Counted from the stretch's first letter, positions 8,271-17,948 are shown. The stretch is 59,743 nt of DNA from Raoultibacter massiliensis (GCF_900199545.1 NZ_LT962670.1:916380-976122), one strand, 5' to 3'. Translations and numbers: made by a program. Notes: generated by a model from the letters alone, not told the origin.

Positions 8271-10682
8271 ATGGACGTCGATGCCATCGTTGCCGAGATG
8301 ACGCTCGAAGAAAAGTGCGCGTGCCTCACCGGTGTCGATTACTGGACCCTTGGCGGCTGCCCGAGGCTCGGCGTCGAGCCGATCCTCGTTGCCGACGGCC
8401 CTCATGGCTTGCGCAGGCAGTCGGGCCCTTTCGACAATCTGGGAATCGCCGAAAGCGATCCTGCCGTGTGCTTTCCTACGGCGAGCGCCTCGGCGTGCTC
8501 GTTCGACGTCGACATGGTGCGCAAGATGGGTGAAGCCATTGCCGAAGAAGCTCGCGATCAGGGAGTTTCGATTGTGCTCGGACCTGGGGTCAACATGAAG
8601 CGCAGTCCTTTGTGCGGACGTAATTTCGAATACTTCAGCGAAGATCCCTTTCTCGCTGGAGAGCTTGCGGCGGCCTACATCGAAGGGGTTCAAAGCCATG
8701 GAGTCGGTACATCCCTCAAGCACTTTGCGGCCAACAACCAAGAAACGAATCGCTTGATCGTCGATTCGGTGGTGGATGATCGCGCGCTGCACGAGCTGTA
8801 CCTCGAACCGTTCAGGATCGCAGTCGAGCGCGCGCAACCTTGGACCGTCATGACGGCGTACAACCTGCTGAACGGAACGTATTGCTCGGAAAACCGGTAC
8901 CTGATGGAGGAACTCGCCCGCGAAGCATGGGGTTTCGAGGGTGCGTTCGTGACCGATTGGGGGGCCGAAAACGACAATGGGAAAAGCCTTCAGGCGGGAC
9001 TCGATCTTGTCATGCCCGGTCCCCGCCCTGATTATCGAAGGAGCATCCGATCTGCGGTCGAAGCGGGCGATTTCGAGCGCGACCAGCTTGACGATGCGGT
9101 TCGCCGTGTGCTCATGCTGCACGTCCGGCACATCGAGGGAAAGAAAAAGCAGCATCGCCGGCTCAATCCCTCAGAGCGGCTTGCGATCGCCCAAGAGGTG
9201 GCGGAGGCATCGGCGGTTCTGCTGAAAAACGAAGGCGCTCTTCCGATTTCCCGCAGCGATTCGGTCGCCCTCATCGGAGCGTTTGCCTGCGAGCCGCGCT
9301 ACCAAGGGGCGGGATCCTCGAAAATCAATCCCGTCTCTTTGGCGTGCTCCCGTGATGCTTTTGCCGAGTGCGGTGTATCCTGCCAATACGCGGCAGGATA
9401 CGATCATCGCACGGGGGCGACAAGCGAAGCCCTGCTTGCGGAAGCCGCCGCGGCAGCACGAGCTGCCGAAGTTGCGGTCGTGTTCGTGGGCCTGACCGAT
9501 GCTGCGGAGGCGGAAGGATTCGATCGGACGGACATGGCGCTTCCCGAAGGCCACAACCAGTTGGTTTCCCGCGTTTGCGCAGCGAATCCTCGGACCGTGG
9601 TGGTCGTTCAGGGCGGGGCGCCCGTTGAGATGCCGTGGAGATTCGAACCCCAGGCGATCCTGCTGAGCTATCTGGCGGGGTGCCAGGGCGGTGCGGCGAC
9701 CGCATCGATATTGCTCGGCGATGTCAATCCGTCGGGAAAACTCGCGGAAACATGGCCGATGAAACTCGGCGATGTCCAAAACGCCTCTTCGTATCCATCT
9801 TCCGGACGTCAGGCGCTTTACCGCGAGAGCATCTATGCCGGCTACAGGTACTTCGATGCTGCGGAAGTCGAGCCGGCCTATCCGTTCGGCTTCGGGCTAT
9901 CGTACACCTCGTTCGAGTACTCCCGCTTGCTCGTCGAGCGCGATGGCGAGGGGTTCGCGATTGCCTGCGCGATTCGCAACAGCGGGGGTCGTGCGGGAAA
10001 AGAGGCTGTTCAGCTCTACGTCGCCCCCGTGTCGCCCGGCGTGTTCAAAGCGCCTCAGCAGCTTAAGGGGTTCGCGAAGGTTTTTATCGATCCAGGGGAG
10101 GAGCGCACGGTTTCCTTCTTTCTCCCGCGGCGTGCGTTTGCGCACTACGATGCCCGCACGAAAAGGTGGGATGTCGAAGCGGGCGAGTATGAGATTCGGG
10201 TATCGGCATCGAGCCGTGACGTTCGCCTGCGCAAGCGCATCGTCGTTTCAGGGTCGGCGAAGCGTTTCGACCACGCGCCCGAATCCTACCGCGACGTTGC
10301 GGCTGCCTCTTTTTCCGACGAGGCTTTCCGGGAGCTTTACGCGCGGCCGCTTCCGAAGGTTCTCACCGCCATGCGGCCTTATACGGTCAATGCGACGGTC
10401 GGGGATTTGAAATCGTCTCTTATCGGGCGCATCGTGCAGTGGGCGTTGCGCCGCGAGCTCAAGTTCCTCGTTCCCGACGATGAGGAAACGCGTGCCGCGT
10501 TCGACCGGGCGGCCATGGACACCCCGCTGCGTGCTGTTGCCATGTCGGGCATCGATATGGGCGTTGTCGAAGGAGTGGTCGATATCCTTAATTACCGCTT
10601 CATCCGGGGGGCGAGGCGGCTGCGCGCTGTTAACCACGCCGCGAAAAAGGCTGGTAGCCAACATTTTGGACGCAAAGCCTGA
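8271..10682 (+). CDS. Glycoside hydrolase family 3, beta-glucosidase-like
   Basis: 803 residues without a signal peptide, so probably cytoplasmic. Order of domains: GH3 TIM-barrel (about 1-300) with ADGPHGLR, SLKHFAANNQET and the catalytic nucleophile Asp229 in FVTDWGAEN; GH3 alpha/beta C domain (about 320-560); fibronectin III-like domain (about 610-690). A further 100 residues at the C-terminus have no counterpart I recognise. The family hydrolyses beta-glucosides from the non-reducing end; in a gut anaerobe this could release aglycones from plant glycosides (inference). ATG 8271 follows a purine-rich GAGAGAAAGAG; ATG 8247 is possible and would be nearly leaderless from the candidate promoter. 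Confidence 0.9.
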   Translation: MDVDAIVAEMTLEEKCACLTGVDYWTLGGCPRLGVEPILVADGPHGLRRQSGPFDNLGIAESDPAVCFPTASASACSFDVDMVRKMGEAIAEEARDQGVSIVLGPGVNMKRSPLCGRNFEYFSEDPFLAGELAAAYIEGVQSHGVGTSLKHFAANNQETNRLIVDSVVDDRALHELYLEPFRIAVERAQPWTVMTAYNLLNGTYCSENRYLMEELAREAWGFEGAFVTDWGAENDNGKSLQAGLDLVMPGPRPDYRRSIRSAVEAGDFERDQLDDAVRRVLMLHVRHIEGKKKQHRRLNPSERLAIAQEVAEASAVLLKNEGALPISRSDSVALIGAFACEPRYQGAGSSKINPVSLACSRDAFAECGVSCQYAAGYDHRTGATSEALLAEAAAAARAAEVAVVFVGLTDAAEAEGFDRTDMALPEGHNQLVSRVCAANPRTVVVVQGGAPVEMPWRFEPQAILLSYLAGCQGGAATASILLGDVNPSGKLAETWPMKLGDVQNASSYPSSGRQALYRESIYAGYRYFDAAEVEPAYPFGFGLSYTSFEYSRLLVERDGEGFAIACAIRNSGGRAGKEAVQLYVAPVSPGVFKAPQQLKGFAKVFIDPGEERTVSFFLPRRAFAHYDARTKRWDVEAGEYEIRVSASSRDVRLRKRIVVSGSAKRFDHAPESYRDVAAASFSDEAFRELYARPLPKVLTAMRPYTVNATVGDLKSSLIGRIVQWALRRELKFLVPDDEETRAAFDRAAMDTPLRAVAMSGIDMGVVEGVVDILNYRFIRGARRLRAVNHAAKKAGSQHFGRKA

Positions 10683-11335
10683 ACGGGGTGAAACGGAGTC
10701 GCGATGGCGGGTCCCGCATGCGTTGCGGTAGGTCGGTGGGTTTTCTGGAGCGTTCTCCGTTGTCGGAATGCGGGCTATATTCCAAGCGGTTCCGCAAATG
10801 GCGGTTGCCGTCGGCGTCGCCCGCTCGATGGGCGCGGGTGCAGCCAGGTGCATGCGCGTCGACTTGGGTGCGCGCGTGGGGATCGGGGAATTGACGTACG
10901 CGTGCGGAGGCGTCCTGGGTTGGCGTGCATGAGGGGATGGAGCGCCAAGGAGGGTGCATGCTGCAGGCGTGACAGCGGAAACGGCGAAAATGGTTGAAAA
11001 ATTGACTTTGGGCAGTGATAATCGCGATAATCGGTAGCCGGTTTCGCCGAGCCGATGAAAACGCGCAGGTCATGTGAATCCGTGTCGCTCGCCTTATTGC
11101 CCAAACTGTATTTTTCAGCCAGTTTGACGAAATCCTCTGTCAAAGCCTTGCCTCCATCTCGTCCACCTTCCGTTGCCCGCTTTCTGCCCGCCATTCTGCC
11201 CCCGTCATCCGTCTCGGGCGTTTCGCTGGCTGCGGGCGCATCTGCATGCTCGGCGCATCAAAACCTGATATCTCGGCGTATACTGGTAGCTCCTGGATGG
11301 AGGATAGTGGCGGAAACGATGATCGGGGGTAGGGA
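10683..11335. other. 650-base noncoding stretch with one promoter-like element
   Basis: No ORF here has protein-like composition. The stretch holds a promoter-like element at 11002-11031 and an inverted repeat, TTTGAC at 11123-11128 with GTCAAA at 11139-11144. It could be a long leader or regulatory region of the following LuxR gene. Confidence 0.5.
11002..11031 (+). promoter_or_regulatory. Promoter-like element upstream of the membrane LuxR gene
   Basis: TTGACT (11002-11007) and GATAAT (11026-11031) have an 18-base spacer. It lies 300 bases before the next start codon, so a long leader or an unannotated RNA would follow. Confidence 0.45.
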
Positions 11336-12736
11336 GTGTGCCGTAGCAACAGGCCGAAAAGCGGGGGCAGGCTGCTTGCTTTTTTCGGATTGGGCTTTTG
11401 GCAGGCGTGGTGGATGATCGCCATGTGCACCGATGCCCTGCTTCCCGATCCCTTCGAAACGCCGTTTCCAGTCAGTTTGACCGTTTTGCTGCTTGTTCTC
11501 AGCTGTCTCGGCTATCTGGCGGTAGTGCTTGCACGGGAAGCGGGCCTTGATCGGCTGCTCGGCAAACGAGGCATCCTCGCCCTGACGGCTGCGCTTGCCG
11601 TCGGCGGTTCGCTCGGAATGGGCATCGTCGCTCACTCCGAGCTGCTCGGTGCGCTCGGGGGGCTTCCGTTCGTCGTGACGGCCGCCGCATTCTCTCTGGG
11701 CAATGCGCTTCTGCTCATTACGTGGGGATCGCTTTGGAGTACCCTTGCAACCGGATACGTCGGAAGGCTGCTCTGTGCGTCGTATACGGCGGCGTTTGCG
11801 ATCTTCTTCGCCGTGCGCGCGTTGCCGCTCGGCGCGGCTGTTGCGGTAAGCGCGTTGCTTCCGCTTGCTTCGCTGGCGGGTTACCTGTTCGCCTGCGCCG
11901 CGCCCCGGCGCAGGCCCCTTGTGCGCAAGCCCCCTTCGTGGTCTGAGCTTCCCGTCGGGAAGGCTCTCGTAGCGCTCGTTGCGGCAAACTTCGTATGGGG
12001 CATTTCGCAGAAATACCTTTACGCGGGGGCGGGCGGCGAGGCGGATCTTTCGTTTGCGTTTGCCGCCTTATGCCTGTTGGTTTTCACGGCGTACATGTTC
12101 GTCGTGTCTCCGACCGACGAGCCGTCGGCCCTTCTGCGTCCGATCGTTCCCGCGCTTGTGTGCGGCATAGCGCTTATGCAGGTGTTTCCTCCCGAAGACA
12201 TGTTTCTTGGGGAAGGCATCATGATCTACGGCGGCTACTGCCTCGATATGCTCGTCATGCTTGCGGCATCCGATATCGCGTTCAGGATGCGGGGTTCGGT
12301 GGTCCGCATCTTCGGCATCGCATTGTTCGCCGCCCGCCTCGGATCGCTTGCCGGAACCGTGGTGGGCGAGTGGTGTTTTGTGCTGGATCCCTCTGACGTT
12401 TCGGTTGCCATGCTCTGCATCGTCGTGCTCGTTGCGGCAGGGATGCTGCTGTTTCCGCAAGGCGAGTTCAGCCGGTTCTATCATGTGCGGGCCGAGCCCG
12501 CAGCCGACAGCTTGTTCGATCGGAAGTGCGTGGCGCTCGCCGAAATCTACGGACTGACCGAACGCGAGCAGGAGGTACTCGGTCTGCTCGCCCGAGGGCG
12601 AAGTGCGCCGTTCATCGCCCAGGAACTTTCGATTGCGCTTGGCACGGCAAAGAACCATATCAGCAACATCTACCGAAAGATCGGCGTGAACGATCGCCAA
12701 AGCCTTCATAACGTAATTGAGCGAGAGAGGGGCTGA
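11336..12736 (+). CDS. Membrane-anchored LuxR-family regulator (multi-TM sensor, HTH C-terminus)
   Basis: 466 residues from GTG 11336, preceded by GGGGGTAGGGA. The first 375 residues are hydrophobic with about ten to twelve predicted membrane helices (for example LLAFFGLGFWQAWW and LAFAALCLLVFTAYMFVV), followed by a cytoplasmic LuxR/GerE helix-turn-helix (about 400-460: LTEREQEVLGLLARGRSAPF ... AKNHISNIYRKIGV). This architecture is abundant in Eggerthellaceae, where such genes usually sit next to the redox enzyme gene they control. Here the next gene, 287 bases downstream on the same strand, is a Tat-exported flavoprotein, the probable target (inference). Confidence 0.88.
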   Translation: MCRSNRPKSGGRLLAFFGLGFWQAWWMIAMCTDALLPDPFETPFPVSLTVLLLVLSCLGYLAVVLAREAGLDRLLGKRGILALTAALAVGGSLGMGIVAHSELLGALGGLPFVVTAAAFSLGNALLLITWGSLWSTLATGYVGRLLCASYTAAFAIFFAVRALPLGAAVAVSALLPLASLAGYLFACAAPRRRPLVRKPPSWSELPVGKALVALVAANFVWGISQKYLYAGAGGEADLSFAFAALCLLVFTAYMFVVSPTDEPSALLRPIVPALVCGIALMQVFPPEDMFLGEGIMIYGGYCLDMLVMLAASDIAFRMRGSVVRIFGIALFAARLGSLAGTVVGEWCFVLDPSDVSVAMLCIVVLVAAGMLLFPQGEFSRFYHVRAEPAADSLFDRKCVALAEIYGLTEREQEVLGLLARGRSAPFIAQELSIALGTAKNHISNIYRKIGVNDRQSLHNVIERERG

Positions 12737-13023
12737 GGGCGCCCGTTGGGAAAGGATGGCGTCTCTCGTTTTCCGCAATCCCCTTGCCGGAAGGCGAACA
12801 AAATCTGCGAGTATGCGTAGGCTGTCCTCAAGCCCCCAGTTCAAAGGCACTGTGACGTTTCGCACTAGAGTCGTTTTCCCCGATTCGTGACGAAACGGTG
12901 CATGTGCGCGCATCCTCCCGATGCTATGTATAGACGAAGACGGGGCAAGATAAGGGAATCCCCGTCGGACGGCTGCCGTTTCGTCCACGGCCGGCCGCCC
13001 CAACGTCAAGGAGGGCATGAAAT

Positions 13024-14715
13024 ATGGGCAATCAGGAAACAAGCGGTATTTCCAGGAGAAGCTTTATCGCGGGAGCTGCAGCTACGGGCGCTTTTGCGGC
13101 TGCTGCCGGATTGATGGGATGTTCGCCTCAGGCGACATCGGGTCAGGATTCGGCATCTGCGGCCGATGCGAACGCGGGCTCGGGATCGCAGGGAGCCGCT
13201 TCTGCGGGGCATTCGTGGGATGTCAAACCCGATCCCATCCCCGAATCGGATATCGCCGAGACCGTCGACGTGGAAGTTCTGGTTATCGGTGCGGGCAACG
13301 CGGGTGTCGCGGCGGCCTGCTCGTCGGTCGAGAAGGGCCTTAAGGTAACCGTCATCGAGAAGACCACGACGGTGAACGGTCGCGGTGGCGGCATGGGGGC
13401 GTGCAACTCCCGCCTCAACAAGGAGCTCGGCTTCGAGATCGAGCCCGTGGCTGCGCAATACCGCTGGAATCGCACCTGCGGCAACCGCAACAACGAGCGG
13501 CTCGTGACTCAGTGGTTCAAGAATTCGGGGCCCGCAATGGACTGGCTGCTCGACAAGGCCGACGAGTACGGCGCTTCCTACACGCTTTACGCTGGGTACT
13601 CCCGTAGCCAGATTCTGCCCGAAGAGCCCGATTTTCATACCTTCCAGGCAGGGGATTTCGCCATGCCGGAAGAGGCTGGGTACTTCGTTCCGACGGGTCT
13701 TCTGTACCAATCGTGTCTCGATCAGGGCGTCGAGTTCCTCTTCGAACATACTGCCGAGCAGCTCGTGCAGGATTCGAGCGGCAGGGTCACGGGTGCTGTG
13801 GTGAAGGACGCCGATGGCGCCTACAAACAGTTCAATGCTTCAAAGGGCGTTGTTCTCGCTACGGGCGACATCGCGGGCGATCAGGAAATGCGCGAGGCGT
13901 ATTTTGAGCCGCTGTTCGTCAACATGCGCAGCGATTACATGCCGCAGGGCGCCAACACCGGCGATGGCCATAAGATGGGCATGTGGGCAGGCGGCGTTAT
14001 GCAGGACGGTCCGCTTCCCAATGCGCTGCACCCACAGGGCGGCACTATGTTCCACGGCCCTTTCATGTTCGTAAACAAGAACGGACAGCGCTACTTCAAC
14101 GAGGCGAACTGGGTGCAGGCGAAATCAATTCAGACGCTCAAGCAGCCTGATCAGGTTGGATTCTCGATCTTTGACAGGAACTTCGGAGAGAACAACAAGG
14201 ATAGCCTGAACTACGGGGGCGGCATGTTCTGGGACACCATGAGCCGCAGCGTGACCCAGGAGTTCGATCCCGCCGAAATAGAGGCAACCGTCGAGGCTGA
14301 AGTCGAGAAGGGCAATACCGCTTGGAAGGCTGATACCCTCGAAGAGCTTGCCGAAAAGATCGGTGTGAACAAGGAGAACTTCCTTGCCGAGGTGGAGCGT
14401 TACAACGAGATGTGCGAAGCGGGCGAAGACACCGATTTCGAAAAAGAAGCCGTATTCCTCTATCCCATCAAAGAGCCGCCTTTCTACGCCACGAAGATCG
14501 AGGCGGTCATCCTCGTATGCGTCGGCGGCTTGAAGATCAACACCGATTTGCAAGTGCTCAAGGAGGACGGCACGCCCATCGAGGGACTCTATGCGACCGG
14601 CAACACCTCGGGAGACCTGTATGCGGTCGACTATCCCATCAACATGCCCGGGAACTCGAATGGCCGATGCCTGACATGGGGGTATATGCTCGGCGACATT
14701 TTAGCGAAGAATTAA
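13024..14715 (+). CDS. Tat-exported FAD-dependent reductase (fumarate/urocanate reductase type), possible lipoprotein
   Basis: 563 residues. The N-terminus is a twin-arginine signal, SRRSFIAG at 10-17, followed by a hydrophobic stretch ending in LMGC33, so the mature protein is probably lipidated and held outside the membrane. The flavin-binding Rossmann motif GAGNAG is at about 89-94, and the rest matches the FAD_binding_2 family (fumarate, urocanate and related reductases), ending with the typical GLYATGNTSG...YP.NMPGNSNGR. No heme or FMN-binding (flavodoxin-like or cytochrome c) domain is fused, so an external electron donor is needed. Position 13024 has AAGGAGG 8-14 bases upstream. It follows a membrane LuxR gene and is single, ending at a strong terminator. 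The substrate is not deducible. Confidence 0.88.
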   Translation: MGNQETSGISRRSFIAGAAATGAFAAAAGLMGCSPQATSGQDSASAADANAGSGSQGAASAGHSWDVKPDPIPESDIAETVDVEVLVIGAGNAGVAAACSSVEKGLKVTVIEKTTTVNGRGGGMGACNSRLNKELGFEIEPVAAQYRWNRTCGNRNNERLVTQWFKNSGPAMDWLLDKADEYGASYTLYAGYSRSQILPEEPDFHTFQAGDFAMPEEAGYFVPTGLLYQSCLDQGVEFLFEHTAEQLVQDSSGRVTGAVVKDADGAYKQFNASKGVVLATGDIAGDQEMREAYFEPLFVNMRSDYMPQGANTGDGHKMGMWAGGVMQDGPLPNALHPQGGTMFHGPFMFVNKNGQRYFNEANWVQAKSIQTLKQPDQVGFSIFDRNFGENNKDSLNYGGGMFWDTMSRSVTQEFDPAEIEATVEAEVEKGNTAWKADTLEELAEKIGVNKENFLAEVERYNEMCEAGEDTDFEKEAVFLYPIKEPPFYATKIEAVILVCVGGLKINTDLQVLKEDGTPIEGLYATGNTSGDLYAVDYPINMPGNSNGRCLTWGYMLGDILAKN

Positions 14716-14749
14716 AGCCAGCTCGGAATTCTCGTTGAAAGGGTGCTTT

Positions 14750-14798
14750 GCGGCGCGCATGGGGTATTCGCATGCGCGCCGCGGCATTTGATGCTTTT
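14750..14798 (+). terminator. Intrinsic terminator after the flavoprotein gene
   Basis: A perfect 12-bp stem, GCGGCGCGCATG (14750-14761) with CATGCGCGCCGC (14771-14782), is followed by ...GCTTTTTT. Confidence 0.85.
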
Positions 14799-14865
14799 TT
14801 GACATTCGTCTGCTATCGTTTCAACAACTGGCGATCGCGTGCGGGATCAGACGAAAGCGGGATGC

Positions 14866-15546
14866 ATGGAAGAAAAACCCCTCATATTGATAGCGGACGA
14901 CGAGCGCGATATCGTAGCCATGCTCAAGAGCTATTTCGAGCTCAAGGGGTATCTGGTTGCGACTGCTTTCGATGGCGCGCAGGTGCTCGAGCGCGTTGCC
15001 CGGCAGCGTCCCGATGCCATCCTGCTCGATGTCAATATGCCGGCGCTCGACGGGATGGAGGCGTGTCGAGCGATTCGCGATTCGGTGTCGTGCCCGATCA
15101 TCTTCCTCACGGCGCGCGTCGAGGACATGGATAAGATAGACGGCTTCGCCGCCGGGGGAGACGATTACGTGACCAAGCCGTTTTCGCTCGATGTGCTCGG
15201 CGCGCGCGTTGCGGCGCATCTGGCGCGCGATCGGCGCAGGCAGGTTGCGAGCACGGTTCGCATCGACGAGCGTCTAAGCATCGATTTCGGCCGCAGGGCG
15301 GTGCTCGCCGACGGCGAGGAGGTATCGCTGACGCGCAAGGAGTACGAGATTTGCGAATTGCTCGTCAAGCATCCGAACCAGACGTTCGATCGCGACCGCA
15401 TCTACGAGCTTGTATGGAAAGAGCCCGGTGACGGTTCGGTTGTAACCGAGCACATTCGAAGGCTACGGCGCGCTCTCGCCGATGCGGGCGGCGAGAAGGA
15501 TCGCATCAAGACGGTTTGGGGCGTGGGATACCGATGGCAGGCGTAG
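14866..15546 (+). CDS. OmpR/PhoB-family response regulator
   Basis: 226 residues from ATG 14866; GTG 14839 is a longer alternative with less support. The receiver domain spans about 1-120, with the acidic pocket D11-D12, phosphoacceptor Asp55 in ILLDVNMP, Thr in FLTARVED and Lys in VTKPF. The C-terminal winged helix (about 130-226) has LTRKEYEICELLVKHPNQ and GVGYRW. It is the DNA-binding partner of the kinase that overlaps its 3' end; the two genes form one unit, perhaps with the downstream TVP38 gene. Confidence 0.93.
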   Translation: MEEKPLILIADDERDIVAMLKSYFELKGYLVATAFDGAQVLERVARQRPDAILLDVNMPALDGMEACRAIRDSVSCPIIFLTARVEDMDKIDGFAAGGDDYVTKPFSLDVLGARVAAHLARDRRRQVASTVRIDERLSIDFGRRAVLADGEEVSLTRKEYEICELLVKHPNQTFDRDRIYELVWKEPGDGSVVTEHIRRLRRALADAGGEKDRIKTVWGVGYRWQA

Positions 15547-17096
15547 GCGTGCCAAAGCGGAATGGCGCTTCCAAAGTGGTTGGAAAGCCGGGGTTGCTCC
15601 ACCCGATGCAACATGTGCGGGTTTTCATGCGGTCGTGCTCCCTCAAGACGGCGTTCGTCGTCTATGCCATTATCGCCACGATCGTCGCCCTTGTCGTATC
15701 GGTGCTGGCGTCGAGCTATCTTGCGAACAGCGCGTCGACGCTTTGGAGCGAATCGCATATGCGCTCGGGCATGTACATCTACCTTGCCGAATCGGAAAAG
15801 CTCGTTCCCGCCGAATCTCTTTCCTGGTATCGGGAGGATGGCAAACCTCTGTACGTCGAGGTTTCGCCAGGCGATTCGGCCGAACCCGTTTCGGTGCGGG
15901 GGGCGGGCGAGGGGGGAGAGAACCCCGTTGTATACGACGGCCGTATTCTGACGGATGACGACATGGCTGCTGGCGCCACGGAGGATCCGATCGCTCTTTC
16001 GGATGTTCCCGAATACGATGCGCGGCAAAAAGGCCGCGAAAAGGAATCGGCGGCTTCGATGTGGCTGCCGCCGAACGAATACGGCGAAACCCCAGCCACT
16101 TCGACAGTGGCCTACTATGTGGTGTTTCGGCCGCAGGGCGCCACCTACGACGTGCTGCAACTGCTCTCCATTTTCGTGTTCCCCCTCGTGTTCGCGCTCG
16201 TGTTCATCGTCGCCGCTCGCTTGTTCTACCGAAATCACATGGGGGGCTCCATCGCATTGATGAACGATGCCGCCAACCGCATTGCCGAAAACGATCTTGA
16301 TTTTCATCTTGAGTCCGACAGTGGAAACGAGCTCGGGCGCCTGGTCGTGAGCTTCGAGGACATGAGGGCCTCGCTGCTTGCGAACAGTCGGGAGCTGTGG
16401 CGAGTTATGGAGGCGCGCAGAGAGGCAAACGCGGCGTTCGCCCATGATCTGCGAACTCCGCTGACGGTTCTCAAAGGACAGCTCGAAATGCTCGTATCGT
16501 TCACCGCGTCCGGCGCTCTTTCAGCCGATCAGATCGAGGCGATGGCCCGAGCGTCGCAGAGGCAGGCCGAACGCATCGAACGCTATGTTGAAAACATGCG
16601 CGATTTGGCTCGGCTGGACGATTGCGAGATCGAGGCTGTGGATGTCGATGTATCGGAGCTTGCAGCGCGGTTGGCTGAATCGGCGCGCGCTTTGGCGGCG
16701 GAATGCGGAAAGCGCGCCGATACCGTTGCGAACGGTTTGCCTGCAACGGTCCGCGTCGATCCGAACGTTGTCGAGAGATGCGTCGGCAATCTGCTGGCGA
16801 ACGCGGCTCGCTACGCGCGGTCTTCGATCGTTCTGACGATCGAAATCGAAGGAGCGTGCCTTGCGGCGATCGTCGAGGATGACGGTCCGGGCTTTTCGGA
16901 TGAGGCGCTCAGGCACGGACTCGAACCCTATTTCCGCGACACGTCGCGCGATGACTCTTCGGAGCATTTCGGCTTGGGACTTGGCATCTGCGCTGCCCTG
17001 AGCGCAAAATGCGGCGGCTCGGTTTCTCTTTCGAACCGGCCGTCGGGGGAAGGCGCGCGGGTGGAAATCCGTTTTCCTTCGGTTTCCAGCCGTTGA
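15534..17096 (+). CDS. Two-component sensor histidine kinase
   Basis: About 520 residues from ATG 15534, which overlaps the end of the regulator gene and suggests translational coupling; ATG 15606 or 15627 would also leave both membrane helices intact. Layout: helix 1 (TAFVVYAIIATIVALVVSVL), an extracellular segment of about 130 residues, helix 2 (LQLLSIFVFPLVFALVFIVA), a HAMP linker, the phosphoacceptor His in FAHDLRTPLT, and an HATPase_c domain with NLLANAARYA (N box), DDGPGF (G1) and FGLGLGIC (G2). The stimulus is unknown. The neighbouring TVP38-family gene hints at an envelope or membrane-stress signal. Confidence 0.92.
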   Translation: MAGVGVPKRNGASKVVGKPGLLHPMQHVRVFMRSCSLKTAFVVYAIIATIVALVVSVLASSYLANSASTLWSESHMRSGMYIYLAESEKLVPAESLSWYREDGKPLYVEVSPGDSAEPVSVRGAGEGGENPVVYDGRILTDDDMAAGATEDPIALSDVPEYDARQKGREKESAASMWLPPNEYGETPATSTVAYYVVFRPQGATYDVLQLLSIFVFPLVFALVFIVAARLFYRNHMGGSIALMNDAANRIAENDLDFHLESDSGNELGRLVVSFEDMRASLLANSRELWRVMEARREANAAFAHDLRTPLTVLKGQLEMLVSFTASGALSADQIEAMARASQRQAERIERYVENMRDLARLDDCEIEAVDVDVSELAARLAESARALAAECGKRADTVANGLPATVRVDPNVVERCVGNLLANAARYARSSIVLTIEIEGACLAAIVEDDGPGFSDEALRHGLEPYFRDTSRDDSSEHFGLGLGICAALSAKCGGSVSLSNRPSGEGARVEIRFPSVSSR

Positions 17097-17153
17097 TTCT
17101 TATTTGTGATTTGCCGTTCATGATGGTTCTAGCGGAATCTCGAAAGGACGATC

Positions 17154-17948
17154 ATGGAATACGATGGCACCCGCGGGGCACAGCGTGAAGAAGCACTTGC
17201 GGAGCATACAGCGGCGATTGCCCGATGTGCGGCGGGGCAAGCGGTCGGCAGAAGCCTTCGGGCGAAGCGCGTCGCAGTCATCGCCGTCGCGGTGATTGCG
17301 CTCGGGGCGACGATCGCATGGCTCATCTTGTACGGCGGCGATGCTTTTTCTCTGTTCACCGATGGACAGCGGCTTCAAGCTTGGGTCGATGAGCGCGGCG
17401 TGTTTGCGCCCGTGATCATGGTTTTTCTGGTAGTCGTCCAGATCGTTGTCGCCGTGATCCCCGGCGAGCCGCTTGAGCTGGGTGCGGGGTACGCGTTTGG
17501 GTTTTGGGAGGGAACGGCGCTCTGTCTTGTTGGGAGCCTCGTCGGGACCATCGTTGTCGTTGCGCTTGCGCGTACGGCTGGCATGCGAGTCTGCGAGCTG
17601 TTCTTCTCACGCGAGAAGATAGCGTCTCTTTCGTGGCTGCAGTCATCGTCTCGCTTCGAATTGCTGCTGTTCGTGTGCTTTCTCATTCCCGGCACGCCGA
17701 AGGATATCATGACCTACATTGCGGGCCTGACGCCATGCAGCGTCGGGCGCATTGCGGCGATCACGACTGTCGGACGCATTCCCTCGATCATTTCCTCGAC
17801 GCTGGCTTCCGCTTTCGCGGCGCAGGGCGATTGGACGGCGACCGCCGTGGTTGCGGCGGCGACGCTTGCGCTTGTCGGCATCGGCGTTGCCGTTTACGCT
17901 GTTATCTCGAAACGCGAAAAGCAGCGGGAAGAATCCCGTGCATCGTAG
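17154..17948 (+). CDS. TVP38/TMEM64 (DedA-like) family membrane protein
   Basis: 264 residues with a charged cytoplasmic N-terminus (about 1-38) and about five to six membrane segments. The family core is visible as VIPGEPLELGAGYAFGFWEG and FLIPGTPKDIMTYIAGLT, matching the two re-entrant hairpins with conserved Pro-Gly of VTT/DedA proteins, which scramble or flip lipids. It follows the sensor kinase by 57 bases on the same strand and has a GAAAGGA site before ATG 17154, so it is probably part of the same operon or regulon. The precise lipid substrate is unknown. Confidence 0.85.
   Translation: MEYDGTRGAQREEALAEHTAAIARCAAGQAVGRSLRAKRVAVIAVAVIALGATIAWLILYGGDAFSLFTDGQRLQAWVDERGVFAPVIMVFLVVVQIVVAVIPGEPLELGAGYAFGFWEGTALCLVGSLVGTIVVVALARTAGMRVCELFFSREKIASLSWLQSSSRFELLLFVCFLIPGTPKDIMTYIAGLTPCSVGRIAAITTVGRIPSIISSTLASAFAAQGDWTATAVVAAATLALVGIGVAVYAVISKREKQREESRAS

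Noticed and set aside
10775..11430. Minus-strand ORFs before the membrane LuxR gene
   Set aside because: Low-complexity Arg/Pro/Ser translation, no ribosome site and no recognisable domain.
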